In this document: positions 1 to 8,975 of the stretch, one piece after another
How the letters are laid out: the number at the start of each line of letters is the position of its first letter
How positions within the stretch are numbered: the first letter of the stretch is position 1
NCBI GenBank assembly: GCA_049694275.1
Contig: JBAVQS010000404.1
Location: 1-42,670 of the forward strand
DNA: 42,670 bases
Source: JBAVQS01 sp049694275
Lineage (GTDB): Bacteria; Chloroflexota; Anaerolineae; UBA4142; SHND01
Direction: 5' to 3'
Notes under the pieces: model-generated
Seen by the model: the letters and a program-made list of their open reading frames with translations, nothing else
What the model was told of the DNA's origin: nothing
Database searches by the model: none
Made by a program: the position numbers and the translations under genes

Positions 1-1
1 A

Positions 2-14
2 TTGGTGCTATAAT
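2..14 (+). promoter_or_regulatory. Extended -10 promoter element upstream of the amylopullulanase
   Basis: Positions 6-14 read TGCTATAAT, a perfect extended -10 element. The -35 region would lie outside the window. It precedes the amylopullulanase start by about 155 bases with no supported gene between, so the leader would be about 150 bases. The 13 bases at 2-14 recur exactly in the PEP carboxykinase promoter on the other strand (11524-11536). Confidence 0.5.
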
Positions 15-169
15 CGGCCCAACGCGTGATGGATCGGATGAGTCGCGCTTTTTTATCCTCTGTTGTTCTTCGGATTGTAACCCATTGCTAGTTAGCACAC
101 GGGCCTGGGCGAGTTCAATGGGCGAGCTCGCAACCGGGCAAGGCAATCTATTTCACAAAGGAGTGACCC

Positions 170-3100
170 GTGAGCAAACCTCAACTCTCGCGTCCCGTGC
201 TCTTTTTGCTCTTGTTGCTCGCCGCCATGATGCTGGCGCTTGCGAGCAGTGTCCCCACCGTTTCGGCTGCGCCGGCAAGCGTGTCGCTCGTCGGCAACTT
301 TGAAAATGCCGCGACCGGCGGCGCGTGCGCTGATTGGACGCCGGCCTGCGCCGCGGCGCACCTGACTGACAAAGGCAATGGCGTGTGGCGCGGCGCTTTT
401 AGCGTTCCTGCACAGAGCGACGGCCAGTACAAAATGGCGCTCGACGACAGTTGGAATGTCAGTTATGCTGGCAACCACACCAAATTTGGCAACACCACCC
501 TTGTGACCGGCGCGACCCAGACCGTGGTCTTTTATTACGACGACAAGACACACGCCGTCCTGGACAACGTTATGGATAAGGTCGCCACGGTTGCGGGCGA
601 TTTTCAGAGCAAGATCGGCTGTCCGGGTGATTGGCAGCCGGACTGCGTGCGCTCCCTCATGGTCGACCCTGATGGCGATGGCATCTATATGTTTGAAACC
701 ACCTCCATCCCGGTCGGTTCCTACCAGTTCAAGGTGGCGCGGGACGAGCAATGGAATACCAGCTATCCCGGCGGCAACGTCACCTTTTCAGTAACCAAGT
801 CGGGGCAGGATGTTCGCTTTTATTGGGATTCGAGCAACAATAATGTGTGGGTCGTGGCCGGCCATGCCCACGACAATAATGTCGAATGGAAGGGGCTGGC
901 CCACGACTCGCGTGACCTCCTCTACCGGACCCCGGGCGGCGCAGTCCCCGCGGGGACGCCGGTCAAGATCCGTTTCCGCACCTTTCACAATGACGTGACC
1001 TCGGTCGATATGCGCCTGTACGACATCAATGCAGGCGGCCAGTCAATTGTCGCGATGCAGATGGTGGCGAGCGATGTCTCGTGCTATGACGCCGGCCTCG
1101 TCAACGATTCGTGCGATTTCTGGGAAGCGACTCTCTCGCAAGGTACGCCCAACAATTTCTGGTACCGGTTCATCATCCGCGACGGCACCTCCACCGCGTA
1201 CTATGGCGACGACACGGCGGCGCTGGACGGTGGAATCGGCGCCCCCTCGGCGAGCGTCGTCGATAACTCCTGGGCGCTCATGTTCTATGACCCCAAATTC
1301 AGCGCGCCCGCCTGGATGCAGGATGCGGTCATTTACCAGATTTTCCCCGACCGCTTCCGCAATGGCAACACCGCCAACGATCCGAAAAAGGGCGACCCCC
1401 GGTACAACGACCCCGTCATTACCATTCCCTGGGGGAAACTGCCGGAAGGCTACTGCCGTAATTATGCCGGGGCAACCGCAGCTAACTGTCCCTGGCGTTT
1501 TGATCCGACCATGACCGGGATCGAGCAGCCGCGCGGCCGCGATTACTATGGCGGCGACCTCAAGGGTGTGACCCAGGAACTGGCCTATTTGAAGAGCCTG
1601 GGCGTCAACACCATCTACTTTAACCCGATCTTTGACGCCCAGTCGAACCACGGTTATGACACGGCGGATTACAAAAAGATCGATCCCTATTTTGGAACCC
1701 TGGCCGATTTCCAGAACCTCGTCAAGGCGGCCGATGCGAACAATATGCACATCGTCCTCGACGGGGTTTTCAACCACATGTCCTCCGACAGCCCGAACTT
1801 TGATCGCTATCACCACTATGCGGGGCTGGGCGGCGCATGTGAGAATGTCGCTTCGCCGTTCCGTGGCTGGTTCACCTTCCGCGCCCCCTCGGGCTCGGAA
1901 CCCAGCACCTGTGTCCCCTCGACGCCGGGCGGCAGCGACACCTACTACAATGGCTGGTTCGGTTTCGACAGCATCCCGGTGCTGACCAAGTCGCTGCCCG
2001 CAGTGCAACAGTATTTCGTCACCGGTCCCAACAGCGTCTCGAAATACTGGCTCCAGCAGGGCGCGACCGGCTGGCGTCTCGACGTGATGGGCGATTCGTC
2101 GTTCCCGAACGGCTATTGGGAGACCTTCCGCAAGACGGTCAAGGCGACGAACGGTAATGCGGTCATCATCGGCGAGCTGTGGCAAAAGGACTCGACCCTG
2201 CTTCGCTTTTTGCGCGGCGACCGGGCCGACTCGACGATGGATTACCGGCTACGCGATGCGCTACTCGGCTGGCTGGCCCCGCAGAACTTTGACAGCAAGG
2301 GGTTTGCCGACGGCGGGCACTATCCCGGAATGAACGCCATCGCCGCCCGCCTCCTCTCCATCCGCGAGGATTACCCGGATGCGGCCTATTTCTCGCTGAT
2401 GAACCTGCTGGATAGCCATGATACCGAGCGCGCCTTGTGGACGCTCACGCCGGGGAATGCCAACCCGCAGGACCGCGAGCAAAACGCGGCGAATCTGGCG
2501 GCCGGCAAACTGAATCTGAAAATCGCTAGCATGACCCAGTTTAGCCTTGGCGGCGCGCCGACCGTGTACTATGGCGATGAAGTCGGCATGACTGGCGACA
2601 CCGATCCCGACGACCGCCGCACGTATCCGTGGGCTGACAAGGGCGGCAACCCGGATGGCGGTCTGCTCAAACACTATCAGACGCTCGCCGAGATCCGGCG
2701 CGTCAACCCAGTGCTCCGGGATGGCGACCTCCGCGTCTTGATGACCGACGAGTCGAGCCATACCCTGGTTCTGGGTCGCAAGACCAACCACCAGGCGGCG
2801 ATCTTTGTCGGCGGCAATGGCGGCACGTTCGATATTCCGGTGGCCGGATACATCCACGATGGCGTCGTTTTCCACAGCGCCTATGCGGTTAACAATGCGG
2901 TTGCCAACGTCACGGTCACCGGAGGTAAGGTCCATGTTGCGCTCGCAAACAAGGGTGCTGTGCTCTTGTTAACGACCCAGAGCGTCGACCTCCTGCCCCC
3001 GGCCGCGCCGGCGGGCCTGGCGGCGACGAGCGAGGGGGACGGCCAGGTTTCCTTGAGCTGGACCCCGGTCACCGGCGCGACAGGCTACAACATCTACTAT

Positions 3101-4366
3101 AGCCCGGTCAGCGGCGGCGGTTGGGTCAAGGCGAATACGACCCCGGTTGTCAAGCCCACGCTCAAGCTCAGGATTCCGACGAACAAGAACTATACGACCA
3201 CCGGCCTGACCAACGGCGATGTGTACTATTTCGTCGTTCGGGCGCTCGACAATGTTGGTAACGAGAGCAAGAACTCGAACCAGGTGAGCGCACTCCCGCA
3301 CTATACCATCGGCTGGGCCAATACCCAGTGGCCGCCGACGATTAGCCAGACCATCAGCGCAGTCAATATGACCCCCAACGTCTATGGCCAGGTGTACATC
3401 GCTGGCGTAACCAACCAGCCCGGTCCTACGCCTTCCCTGCGCGCCCAGTTGGGCTTTGGGCCGCATGCGACCAACCCGGCGAGCAGCGCGCAGTGGAAAT
3501 GGATTGGGGCAACATTCAACACGGACTCGGGTAATAACGACGAGTTCAAGGCGCAGATGCTGCCCGACACGGTGGGGGATTACGATTACCTCTATCGTTA
3601 CACCACGACGAACGGCCGCGACTGGCTCTATGCCGATTTCAATGGCCCGATTTCCGCTGGGGCGATGCCGCCGAATCCGGGACGGATGACGGTGAGCGCG
3701 AGCAGTGACACCACGCCGCCCGCGACGCCGGCCAACCTGACGGTCGTCAATTCGTCTCCGACTGACATCAACCTGAAGTGGGACGCTGTGACCGGCGACC
3801 CGACGATGTACGGCTATGAAGTTCTCCGCGGCAACACTACGGGTGGCCCGTACACCATCCTGGCGCTGGTCACCACGACAACCTATGACGATAACAGCGT
3901 CGTTCAGGGCGCGACGTACTATTACGTCGTCCGCGCGGTCGACCAGTCCTACAACCGTTCGGGCTACTCGAACGAGGTGCAGGCAACGGCCAACCCGCGC
4001 AAGGTCCATGTCGTGTTTAATGTGACCGTGCCGAGCTATACGGATGCGAGCGGTAAAACGGTGCACATTGCCGGTACCCTCTCGCGTCTGGATGGCGGCA
4101 TGCCGGATTGGGACCCGGGCGCGGTTGCCCTGACGAGAGTGGACAGCACGCACTGGACGATCACCCTGACAGGCAATGAGACGACCCAGATCGAGTACAA
4201 GTACGCGCTCGGGAGCTGGGACTATGTCGAAAAGGACGGCGCGTGCGGCGAGATCAATAACCGCACGCTAACGCTGACGTACGGAGCGACTGGTACGCAG
4301 ACAGTGAACGAGACGGTCCAGAACTGGCGCAATGGCAACCAGTTCGGTGGAACGTGCGGTAATTAG
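170..4366 (+). CDS. apu: Secreted amylopullulanase (GH13) with X25, FN3 and C-terminal CBM20-like modules
   Basis: Extracellular starch- and pullulan-degrading enzyme. The GTG start follows an AAAGGAG ribosome site at 157-163. Residues 1-34 form a signal peptide ending VSA-AP. Two pullulanase-type X25 modules follow (about 36-135 and 139-230, both with a GNF/GDFQ start and a WN.SY.G signature), then an N-terminal amylase beta domain (about 233-370) and the GH13 barrel. All four GH13 motifs are present: DGVFNH (D531), GWRLD (nucleophile D638), GELW (acid/base E669) and LLDSHD (D751). After the barrel come FN3 (about 946-1045), a module of unnamed type (about 1048-1170), a second FN3 (about 1183-1278) and a CBM20-like domain to the end. 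The order matches known amylopullulanases of thermophilic Firmicutes. There is no SLH or sorting signal at the C-terminus, so the protein is probably released. Dual alpha-1,4/alpha-1,6 specificity is inferred from architecture only. Confidence 0.9.
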   Translation: MSKPQLSRPVLFLLLLLAAMMLALASSVPTVSAAPASVSLVGNFENAATGGACADWTPACAAAHLTDKGNGVWRGAFSVPAQSDGQYKMALDDSWNVSYAGNHTKFGNTTLVTGATQTVVFYYDDKTHAVLDNVMDKVATVAGDFQSKIGCPGDWQPDCVRSLMVDPDGDGIYMFETTSIPVGSYQFKVARDEQWNTSYPGGNVTFSVTKSGQDVRFYWDSSNNNVWVVAGHAHDNNVEWKGLAHDSRDLLYRTPGGAVPAGTPVKIRFRTFHNDVTSVDMRLYDINAGGQSIVAMQMVASDVSCYDAGLVNDSCDFWEATLSQGTPNNFWYRFIIRDGTSTAYYGDDTAALDGGIGAPSASVVDNSWALMFYDPKFSAPAWMQDAVIYQIFPDRFRNGNTANDPKKGDPRYNDPVITIPWGKLPEGYCRNYAGATAANCPWRFDPTMTGIEQPRGRDYYGGDLKGVTQELAYLKSLGVNTIYFNPIFDAQSNHGYDTADYKKIDPYFGTLADFQNLVKAADANNMHIVLDGVFNHMSSDSPNFDRYHHYAGLGGACENVASPFRGWFTFRAPSGSEPSTCVPSTPGGSDTYYNGWFGFDSIPVLTKSLPAVQQYFVTGPNSVSKYWLQQGATGWRLDVMGDSSFPNGYWETFRKTVKATNGNAVIIGELWQKDSTLLRFLRGDRADSTMDYRLRDALLGWLAPQNFDSKGFADGGHYPGMNAIAARLLSIREDYPDAAYFSLMNLLDSHDTERALWTLTPGNANPQDREQNAANLAAGKLNLKIASMTQFSLGGAPTVYYGDEVGMTGDTDPDDRRTYPWADKGGNPDGGLLKHYQTLAEIRRVNPVLRDGDLRVLMTDESSHTLVLGRKTNHQAAIFVGGNGGTFDIPVAGYIHDGVVFHSAYAVNNAVANVTVTGGKVHVALANKGAVLLLTTQSVDLLPPAAPAGLAATSEGDGQVSLSWTPVTGATGYNIYYSPVSGGGWVKANTTPVVKPTLKLRIPTNKNYTTTGLTNGDVYYFVVRALDNVGNESKNSNQVSALPHYTIGWANTQWPPTISQTISAVNMTPNVYGQVYIAGVTNQPGPTPSLRAQLGFGPHATNPASSAQWKWIGATFNTDSGNNDEFKAQMLPDTVGDYDYLYRYTTTNGRDWLYADFNGPISAGAMPPNPGRMTVSASSDTTPPATPANLTVVNSSPTDINLKWDAVTGDPTMYGYEVLRGNTTGGPYTILALVTTTTYDDNSVVQGATYYYVVRAVDQSYNRSGYSNEVQATANPRKVHVVFNVTVPSYTDASGKTVHIAGTLSRLDGGMPDWDPGAVALTRVDSTHWTITLTGNETTQIEYKYALGSWDYVEKDGACGEINNRTLTLTYGATGTQTVNETVQNWRNGNQFGGTCGN

Positions 4367-4373
4367 CATGCAA

Positions 4374-4415
4374 GAAAAAAAGGGGGCTGGGAGAACTTTT
4401 CCCAGCCCCCTTTTT
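4374..4415 (+). terminator. Rho-independent terminator after the amylopullulanase
   Basis: Perfect 11-bp stem (4382-4392 with 4400-4410, arm GGGGGCTGGGA), 7-base loop, then five T (4411-4415). A run of A precedes the stem (4374-4381), so it could act on both strands. It begins 8 bases after the stop codon. Confidence 0.92.
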
Positions 4416-4440
4416 GTTGGCGGGGGCGAAACTTTCGTTG

Positions 4441-4468
4441 TTGACACCGCGCGTGAAATCGCTAGAAT
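4441..4468 (+). promoter_or_regulatory. Sigma-70-type promoter of the DUF1385 gene
   Basis: TTGACA at 4441-4446, a 16-base spacer and TAGAAT at 4463-4468. It lies between the preceding terminator and the ribosome site GGAGG (4496-4500), which shows the DUF1385 gene starts downstream and not inside the amylopullulanase gene. Confidence 0.82.
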
Positions 4469-4505
4469 CTCTAGAGTAAGTTATCCGATTGGTCTGGAGG
4501 CAGGT

Positions 4506-5450
4506 TTGGCCGATTCCAAGATTTTGTATGGGGGACAGGCAATTCTCGAAGGGGTGATGATGCGGGGACGGCGCCACGTTGGCTGCGCTGTACGCCGCGC
4601 AGATGGCGCGATTACGCTGCATAGCGAGCCGCTGCCCCCGGCGGTTTATTCTGGCTGGTGGAGCAAGGTCCCATTCCTGCGCGCAATGACGTTGCTCTGG
4701 GATACAATTGTGCTGGGCACGCGCATGCTCATGTTCTCGGCCAACCTGCAGGTCGCTGATGAGCTCAAGAAGGAAAGTAAACAGGGAGACAAGGAGACCG
4801 GTGAGACGACGACGGCCGGGGGCGACCCGGAGCGGCCGCTGCCGCCGGCGGCGATCTATGGCACGCTCGCCGTTTCGCTCGGGCTGGGGGTGGGTATCTT
4901 TTTTGTGTTGCCGCTCTTGCTCGTGCGTCCGTTAGAGAGCCTGGTCAACCCGATTGTCAGCAATCTGCTCGAAGGGGTCATTCGTTTTGCGCTTTTTCTC
5001 GGGTACCTGCTGGTGATTAGCCGCCTTGCCGAGATCCGGCGCATCTTTCAGTACCATGGCGCCGAGCACAAGACGATTGCGGCCTACGAGGCGGGAAGTG
5101 ATTTGACGCCCGATCTGATCCAGCATTATAGCAAAGAGCATCCGCGCTGCGGCACCGGCTTTTTGCTCACGGTCGTCGTCGTCTCGATTTTTGTCTTTGC
5201 CCTTCTTGGTCCGCTTGATTTCTGGGTCCGGCTGGCCTCGCGGGTGCTGTTGATTCCGGTCGTCGCCGCCATCAGCTATGAGTTGATTCGCTTTTCCGCT
5301 GCGCATCGCAGCCTTTTCATTCTCGATTGGCTGGTGAGTCGTCCCTCGCTCTGGCTCCAATCGCTCACCACGCGCGAGCCCGAGCCGCAAATGATTGAGG
5401 TGGCAGTGGCGGCATTAAAGAGGGTACAAGGAGAGGAACAAAAGGCATAG
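4506..5450 (+). CDS. DUF1385 family membrane protein
   Basis: 314-residue integral membrane protein of the DUF1385 (YqhQ-like) family, of unknown biochemical function. The N-terminal signature YGGQAILEGVMMRG and the later segments YHGAEHKTIAAYE and HPRCGTGFLL are the family's conserved blocks. Two pairs of hydrophobic segments follow (about residues 120-165 and 225-265). TTG at 4506 is chosen because GGAGG ends 5 bases before it, a promoter sits at 4441-4468, and the residue order LADSKILYGGQA fits the family's usual N-terminus; the longer reading frame from 4332 would start inside the previous gene. In many bacteria this gene precedes prfA and prmC; here an accessory island follows instead. 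Confidence 0.88.
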   Translation: MADSKILYGGQAILEGVMMRGRRHVGCAVRRADGAITLHSEPLPPAVYSGWWSKVPFLRAMTLLWDTIVLGTRMLMFSANLQVADELKKESKQGDKETGETTTAGGDPERPLPPAAIYGTLAVSLGLGVGIFFVLPLLLVRPLESLVNPIVSNLLEGVIRFALFLGYLLVISRLAEIRRIFQYHGAEHKTIAAYEAGSDLTPDLIQHYSKEHPRCGTGFLLTVVVVSIFVFALLGPLDFWVRLASRVLLIPVVAAISYELIRFSAAHRSLFILDWLVSRPSLWLQSLTTREPEPQMIEVAVAALKRVQGEEQKA

Positions 5451-5658
5451 GGGGCTCAAACGGATTGCCTGTAGCCCCATGGGGACCTAGGGTCCGATGG
5501 CCTTTGCACCGCGTGCGCGAAACGGAAAAACGGATAGACGCGGATAAGGACGTCCCTTTTTTTCGAAGCGCAGCCTTTGTTCAGCCCCAGATTTCTAATC
5601 TGAGGGACAGGTAGTGTATAATTTCCTGCCAAGCAGATATGGGATGCCTTACCGGGAA
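5451..5658. other. Gap between the DUF1385 gene and the NACHT gene; possible island junction
   Basis: No gene is seen. It holds short inverted repeats (GGGGCT at 5451-5456 with AGCCCC at 5473-5478, and GGACCTAGGGTCC at 5483-5494) without T-tracts. A TATAAT on the + strand at 5617-5622 points into the 3' end of the minus-strand NACHT gene and therefore has no gene to serve. This fits a promoter separated from its gene by the island, but that is inference. Confidence 0.4.
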
Positions 5659-7926
5659 TCAATCCAACTCTCGACTAGCAACGAGAAGCGAGTCCGAGGA
5701 TGTGGTAGGAGCTGCAAGAATAGCCAGTGCCCGTCTCCTTACGCTCCCAACTGGCAGCCATACTTGGTCATCACTCTGTTTTGATCGTGCGATGAACTCT
5801 TCATGTCGAAGGAGTTGGAGCACACTTGGTACCATCTGTTGAGCTCTAGCATCGAGCCCCCGGTAGAAAGCTGATTCTCTTCTGCCACTGCCGCTCTGCG
5901 CGTACAGTTTTCTTAGTACGGTTAATAAGACTTTGGTGCCGAGGGGCAGTGAAAGGGCAAGTATTCCTCGGGTGTTCTTCGTGGTATTTTCAAATTCATC
6001 GAAGGTACACTCAATAAAGCAGTCTTTTGGTAAATCCTCTTCGCTAGTTCTTCCCTCTATGCGTGCAAAATAACATCGGCGAAATCTAGGCAAGGCACAA
6101 GGGTCTATATCGTATGCAATATCAAGCAACGCGATTATTGAATCTTGGAACTCGACAAGGTGAAAATCAGCTTGGATATCATCAAACTCCAATTCACTTA
6201 CAAATACCCCGTGCAGATATATCGGGGGGCCATCATAAGACTCTCGTAGCTGTTTGAGGATAAGCCAGAGATCTGTACGTAGCGGAGAAAGACGAGCATC
6301 TCCTTGGATAGCAACAAAAGCCGCTGTTATCTTTCCTGGAGGGCACTTGCTCAAACGGCAACGATATGCTGCTACTTCCCTTCCTAAAGGGCTCAAAGCA
6401 GACTGCCAAGTTTCAGGGTGAATATGTGTATTGTAGGGATCTATTATGAAATCGAACACTGCACCACTACGCGCCGCCTCCACAAAGTCTTGGTCAATGA
6501 ATACCCGTGACCCATCTTCAGCTTGAGTCCCACCTAGGCCCGGAAGTCTCTGTAAAAGAGCTGCGCCTTTATCATCCGGCGAATAGCCACATACTGTATG
6601 AAATACTTGGATGATGGTATCCGATGTCAATGGGCCTAATCCCTCTATAGTACTACGAGCAACTGTTGCTAGCCTTTCTATCAGCCGTCTCACTGTTCCT
6701 GCATCAATACCAGCCTCGAACTCCGCTTCTCGTTCCGATATTCTCTCAAGCAGTTCATGCCATCCTACAGCGGGTCCCGAAGAAAAATCAACGTCGAAGG
6801 CACGTTCGAGAAGCTTACGCGATGCAAGGTATGCCAATAGGAGTGGCCTTGTTGGTAGCCAATCGGGTATGTTATCTTTCAACCCCGATGCTCCGAGGAA
6901 TTGTTTGACTTGAGTTGGGGTAAATTCGTTCAGTTTCAAATACTTATCTTGTTCACTTAGCCCGAGTGCTGTTTGCATTTCACGACTATTGTCAAAGAAA
7001 TGCGCGCGCCCCGAAAGCAAAATCCCAGTGCCAGCAGGGGATTCCCTTACAAAAGTGCGTATAAGCTCCATTGAGCGGAATCGCAGATCGCGTAATGTGG
7101 TGGTCTTCCCGGCCCAACCTGCAGAAGCTATTTCATCGAACCCATCAAGTATGAGTACTGTATAGCCAGCTCGCCACGCTCTAACTAGCGATGCCTCCGA
7201 CGAGAAACCAATTCTCCTGGCGTGACGCTCTAATGCCTCGACGGGTTCAGTTTGTCCATGATGGTCCCGCAAGTTAAGCATTAAGGGAAATCTCGCAAAT
7301 TTGTCCGACCAGAACCTATGTGCTAAAGAAAAGAAGATCTCGCGCGCCGTTGAGCTTTTCCCTGCTCCATAGTCCCCCGTTATCGCTACGTGACGCCCTT
7401 CCCCCAAGTCCTGAACTATCTGTTCAAGCGGGCAAAGAATGCTATCTTGGTCAACGAGTTCAAGTGGAACATATTTAAGTTCGTATTTTGATTGACCGGT
7501 TTCCGGGTCTCGAACGCTGCCAAACGCATAGTTTTGGCGCAGTGTTAGATACGAGCGAGAATCCACTAGTTTGGAGCGGAATTGATCAAACGAGCATATG
7601 ATTACTTGGCCTTTTTTGTGATGGAAGACAGCCCGTTGGTCCGCAGTTGGTTCGTGGAGCGTAATAAACCAGCCTTTTACGTATTTTAAAGGATACTTGG
7701 GAGTTAGCTTCCGAATCAACTTATCTAATTTCTCATAATCTTGAAAGGCCTTGTCTTTGCTTCTGGACACCGTACATTCAATGAGGTTAACGAATTCTTC
7801 TGTCTCAAATATGCCATCTCGTTCTCTCCCGTCAAGCATAGCTGCACCGCTAAACTCAGCAGACGGCCATATTTGTCTCGCAATTCGCCGTACTTCATCC
7901 TCGAACTCAGAATCTGTGGAAAACAT
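5659..7926 (-). CDS. NACHT-family NTPase with nuclease-like N-terminal domain; probable anti-phage protein
   Basis: STAND-class NTPase of about 755 residues. Counting from the upstream ATG (7941), residues 1-150 resemble a PD-(D/E)XK/Mrr-like fold: a DG segment (GRERDGIFETEEF) followed by a beta strand ending IECT. The NACHT core follows, with Walker A GDYGAGKSS (Lys195), an arginine/histidine strand LMLNLRDHH, Walker B LILDGFDE (about 260-267) and a sensor strand ILLSGRAHFF. The remaining 350 residues are helical or mixed with no repeats I can name. The ATG at 7926 is preferred over 7941 because GGAG lies 8 bases upstream of it; the extra 5 residues are possible. Bacterial NACHT proteins and Avs relatives sense phage proteins and trigger an N-terminal effector, and this island setting fits that role. 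The gene is clearly more AT-rich than its flanks, which suggests transfer. The effector identity is the least certain part. Confidence 0.8.
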   Translation of the reverse strand: MFSTDSEFEDEVRRIARQIWPSAEFSGAAMLDGRERDGIFETEEFVNLIECTVSRSKDKAFQDYEKLDKLIRKLTPKYPLKYVKGWFITLHEPTADQRAVFHHKKGQVIICSFDQFRSKLVDSRSYLTLRQNYAFGSVRDPETGQSKYELKYVPLELVDQDSILCPLEQIVQDLGEGRHVAITGDYGAGKSSTAREIFFSLAHRFWSDKFARFPLMLNLRDHHGQTEPVEALERHARRIGFSSEASLVRAWRAGYTVLILDGFDEIASAGWAGKTTTLRDLRFRSMELIRTFVRESPAGTGILLSGRAHFFDNSREMQTALGLSEQDKYLKLNEFTPTQVKQFLGASGLKDNIPDWLPTRPLLLAYLASRKLLERAFDVDFSSGPAVGWHELLERISEREAEFEAGIDAGTVRRLIERLATVARSTIEGLGPLTSDTIIQVFHTVCGYSPDDKGAALLQRLPGLGGTQAEDGSRVFIDQDFVEAARSGAVFDFIIDPYNTHIHPETWQSALSPLGREVAAYRCRLSKCPPGKITAAFVAIQGDARLSPLRTDLWLILKQLRESYDGPPIYLHGVFVSELEFDDIQADFHLVEFQDSIIALLDIAYDIDPCALPRFRRCYFARIEGRTSEEDLPKDCFIECTFDEFENTTKNTRGILALSLPLGTKVLLTVLRKLYAQSGSGRRESAFYRGLDARAQQMVPSVLQLLRHEEFIARSKQSDDQVWLPVGSVRRRALAILAAPTTSSDSLLVASRELD

Positions 7927-7941
7927 GATTTCAGCTCCCAT

Positions 7942-8353
7942 GAAGTTGGTTTCAGTTGAATGCGTCTATCTCAAGACTCCCTGACGGCTCAGCCACTATC
8001 ATTGGATTTGGAACGCGGCATATCATCACACTTCCTGATCCTATAATAGAGCGTATGCACAATAGAGTGTGTCCACTAACAGTAGTGGTCACGACGAGCA
8101 ATATCCCTCGTATATCGCGTGCTTGCCCAATTGTGACTACGCTCTAATACTAATCGAGAACAGCGCAGAGAAAACAGTTTAATGAGGAGACGCGACAGAA
8201 GCTTTACCTAAGGGCAAATAGATTCTAGCACTAGGGAAGGATTGAGTCAATCTTCGACCGCATCTTCTTCAAGAAGAAAAATCTCCGCTTGATCTTTTTC
8301 CTCGATGTCAAGCTCAAGGCTGTCTAACGCGTCACCTGCGCCGAGCCGCTACT
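7942..8353. other. Non-coding or decayed stretch in the island
   Basis: Apart from the minus-strand coding remnant at 8247-8345, no gene-like reading frame is supported. A + strand TATAAT lies near 8041 without a convincing -35 box. The stretch is AT-rich like its neighbours and probably holds the NACHT promoter, but I could not place one confidently. Confidence 0.35.
8247..8345 (-). pseudogene. Possible 3' remnant of a truncated gene (acidic C-terminal tail)
   Basis: On the minus strand this stretch reads a typical acidic protein tail, DALDSLELDIEEKDQAE continuing to LLEEDAVED and a TGA stop at 8247-8249. No in-frame start codon is available, and an in-frame TAG lies just upstream, where the + strand coiled-coil gene begins. 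The composition looks like a true protein C-terminus, not chance, so I read it as the end of a gene cut off by a recombination event. Family unknown. Confidence 0.35.
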
Positions 8354-8869
8354 TTGTCGAAATACATAGTCAAAAGAGGCGGTGGCATCGTTAGCCTGGC
8401 GCCTGTCGTCGAGGGGTTGAAAAAAGTTCAAACGGGAATAGACAAGACAACATCGGAACTGGCGCTGCAAAGGCTAAATGCGAAACTCAAAGCAGTCAAA
8501 AAGCAGATTAGCGATCTAGGAGCAGATAGTCCGGCTGCGTCCGATGAGCAAACCCGCTACGCGGTTGAACGTAGCAACAGCGAGATCCAAAAACTAGAAA
8601 AGGAGAAGGCGTTTTCGTTGATTATGTTCGTAACGGGCTTTCCCCTCCTTTTAGTAATAATCGGAATTATTATCTACATTGTCTTTGTAGTGTTTAGCAT
8701 GATGAGAGAGAATAGGAGAATTGACAAAGAAATCGCCGGTTATGTGGATGCTATCGCTCTTATAGATAAAAAGGGTGCTCATGTAAGGCGAGATCTGGAG
8801 CGCTTGGCCGCAGAGAAACAGGCCATCGAACAAGAGATTGCAAAACATACAGCCATTGTCGAAAGTTAG
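8354..8869 (+). CDS. Coiled-coil membrane protein of unknown function
   Basis: 171 residues. Residues about 20-85 form a charged heptad-like coiled coil, followed by a hydrophobic hairpin or long transmembrane segment (about 93-119, FSLIMFVTGFPLLLVIIGIIIYIVFVVF) interrupted by FPLL, then a second coiled coil (about 120-168). The TTG start at 8354 has no clear ribosome site and the frame is open back to 8246, so the start is uncertain; no ATG is available near the N-terminus. Base composition matches the island. The arrangement, helix-membrane-helix, is seen in membrane effectors and in scaffold proteins. I do not recognise the family. Its position between a NACHT gene and a toxin-antitoxin pair makes a defence role possible but unproven. 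Confidence 0.55.
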   Translation: MSKYIVKRGGGIVSLAPVVEGLKKVQTGIDKTTSELALQRLNAKLKAVKKQISDLGADSPAASDEQTRYAVERSNSEIQKLEKEKAFSLIMFVTGFPLLLVIIGIIIYIVFVVFSMMRENRRIDKEIAGYVDAIALIDKKGAHVRRDLERLAAEKQAIEQEIAKHTAIVES

Positions 8870-8975
8870 AGCAACGCTATTTTGCTCCTTTACCGGTTTA
8901 ACAACTCACTCCAACTTGTGACTCATAATCGTTGTATCAACACAATACGAAAGAGAGGCGACCTGCGCGAGGCTT

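Noticed and set aside
1043..2185. 380-codon minus-strand frame in the same gene
   Set aside because: Antisense to the catalytic domain, with no recognisable fold.
2969..4153. 394-codon open frame on the minus strand inside the amylopullulanase gene
   Set aside because: Arg/His/Val-rich shadow of a GC-rich gene; no ribosome site or domain, and the + strand has clear GH13 and FN3 motifs.
4332..4505. Upstream extension of the DUF1385 frame into the amylopullulanase gene
   Set aside because: A terminator and a promoter lie inside it; the TTG at 4506 with GGAGG is better.
5639..5842. + strand frame after the orphan TATAAT
   Set aside because: Antisense to the NACHT 3' end with no domain.
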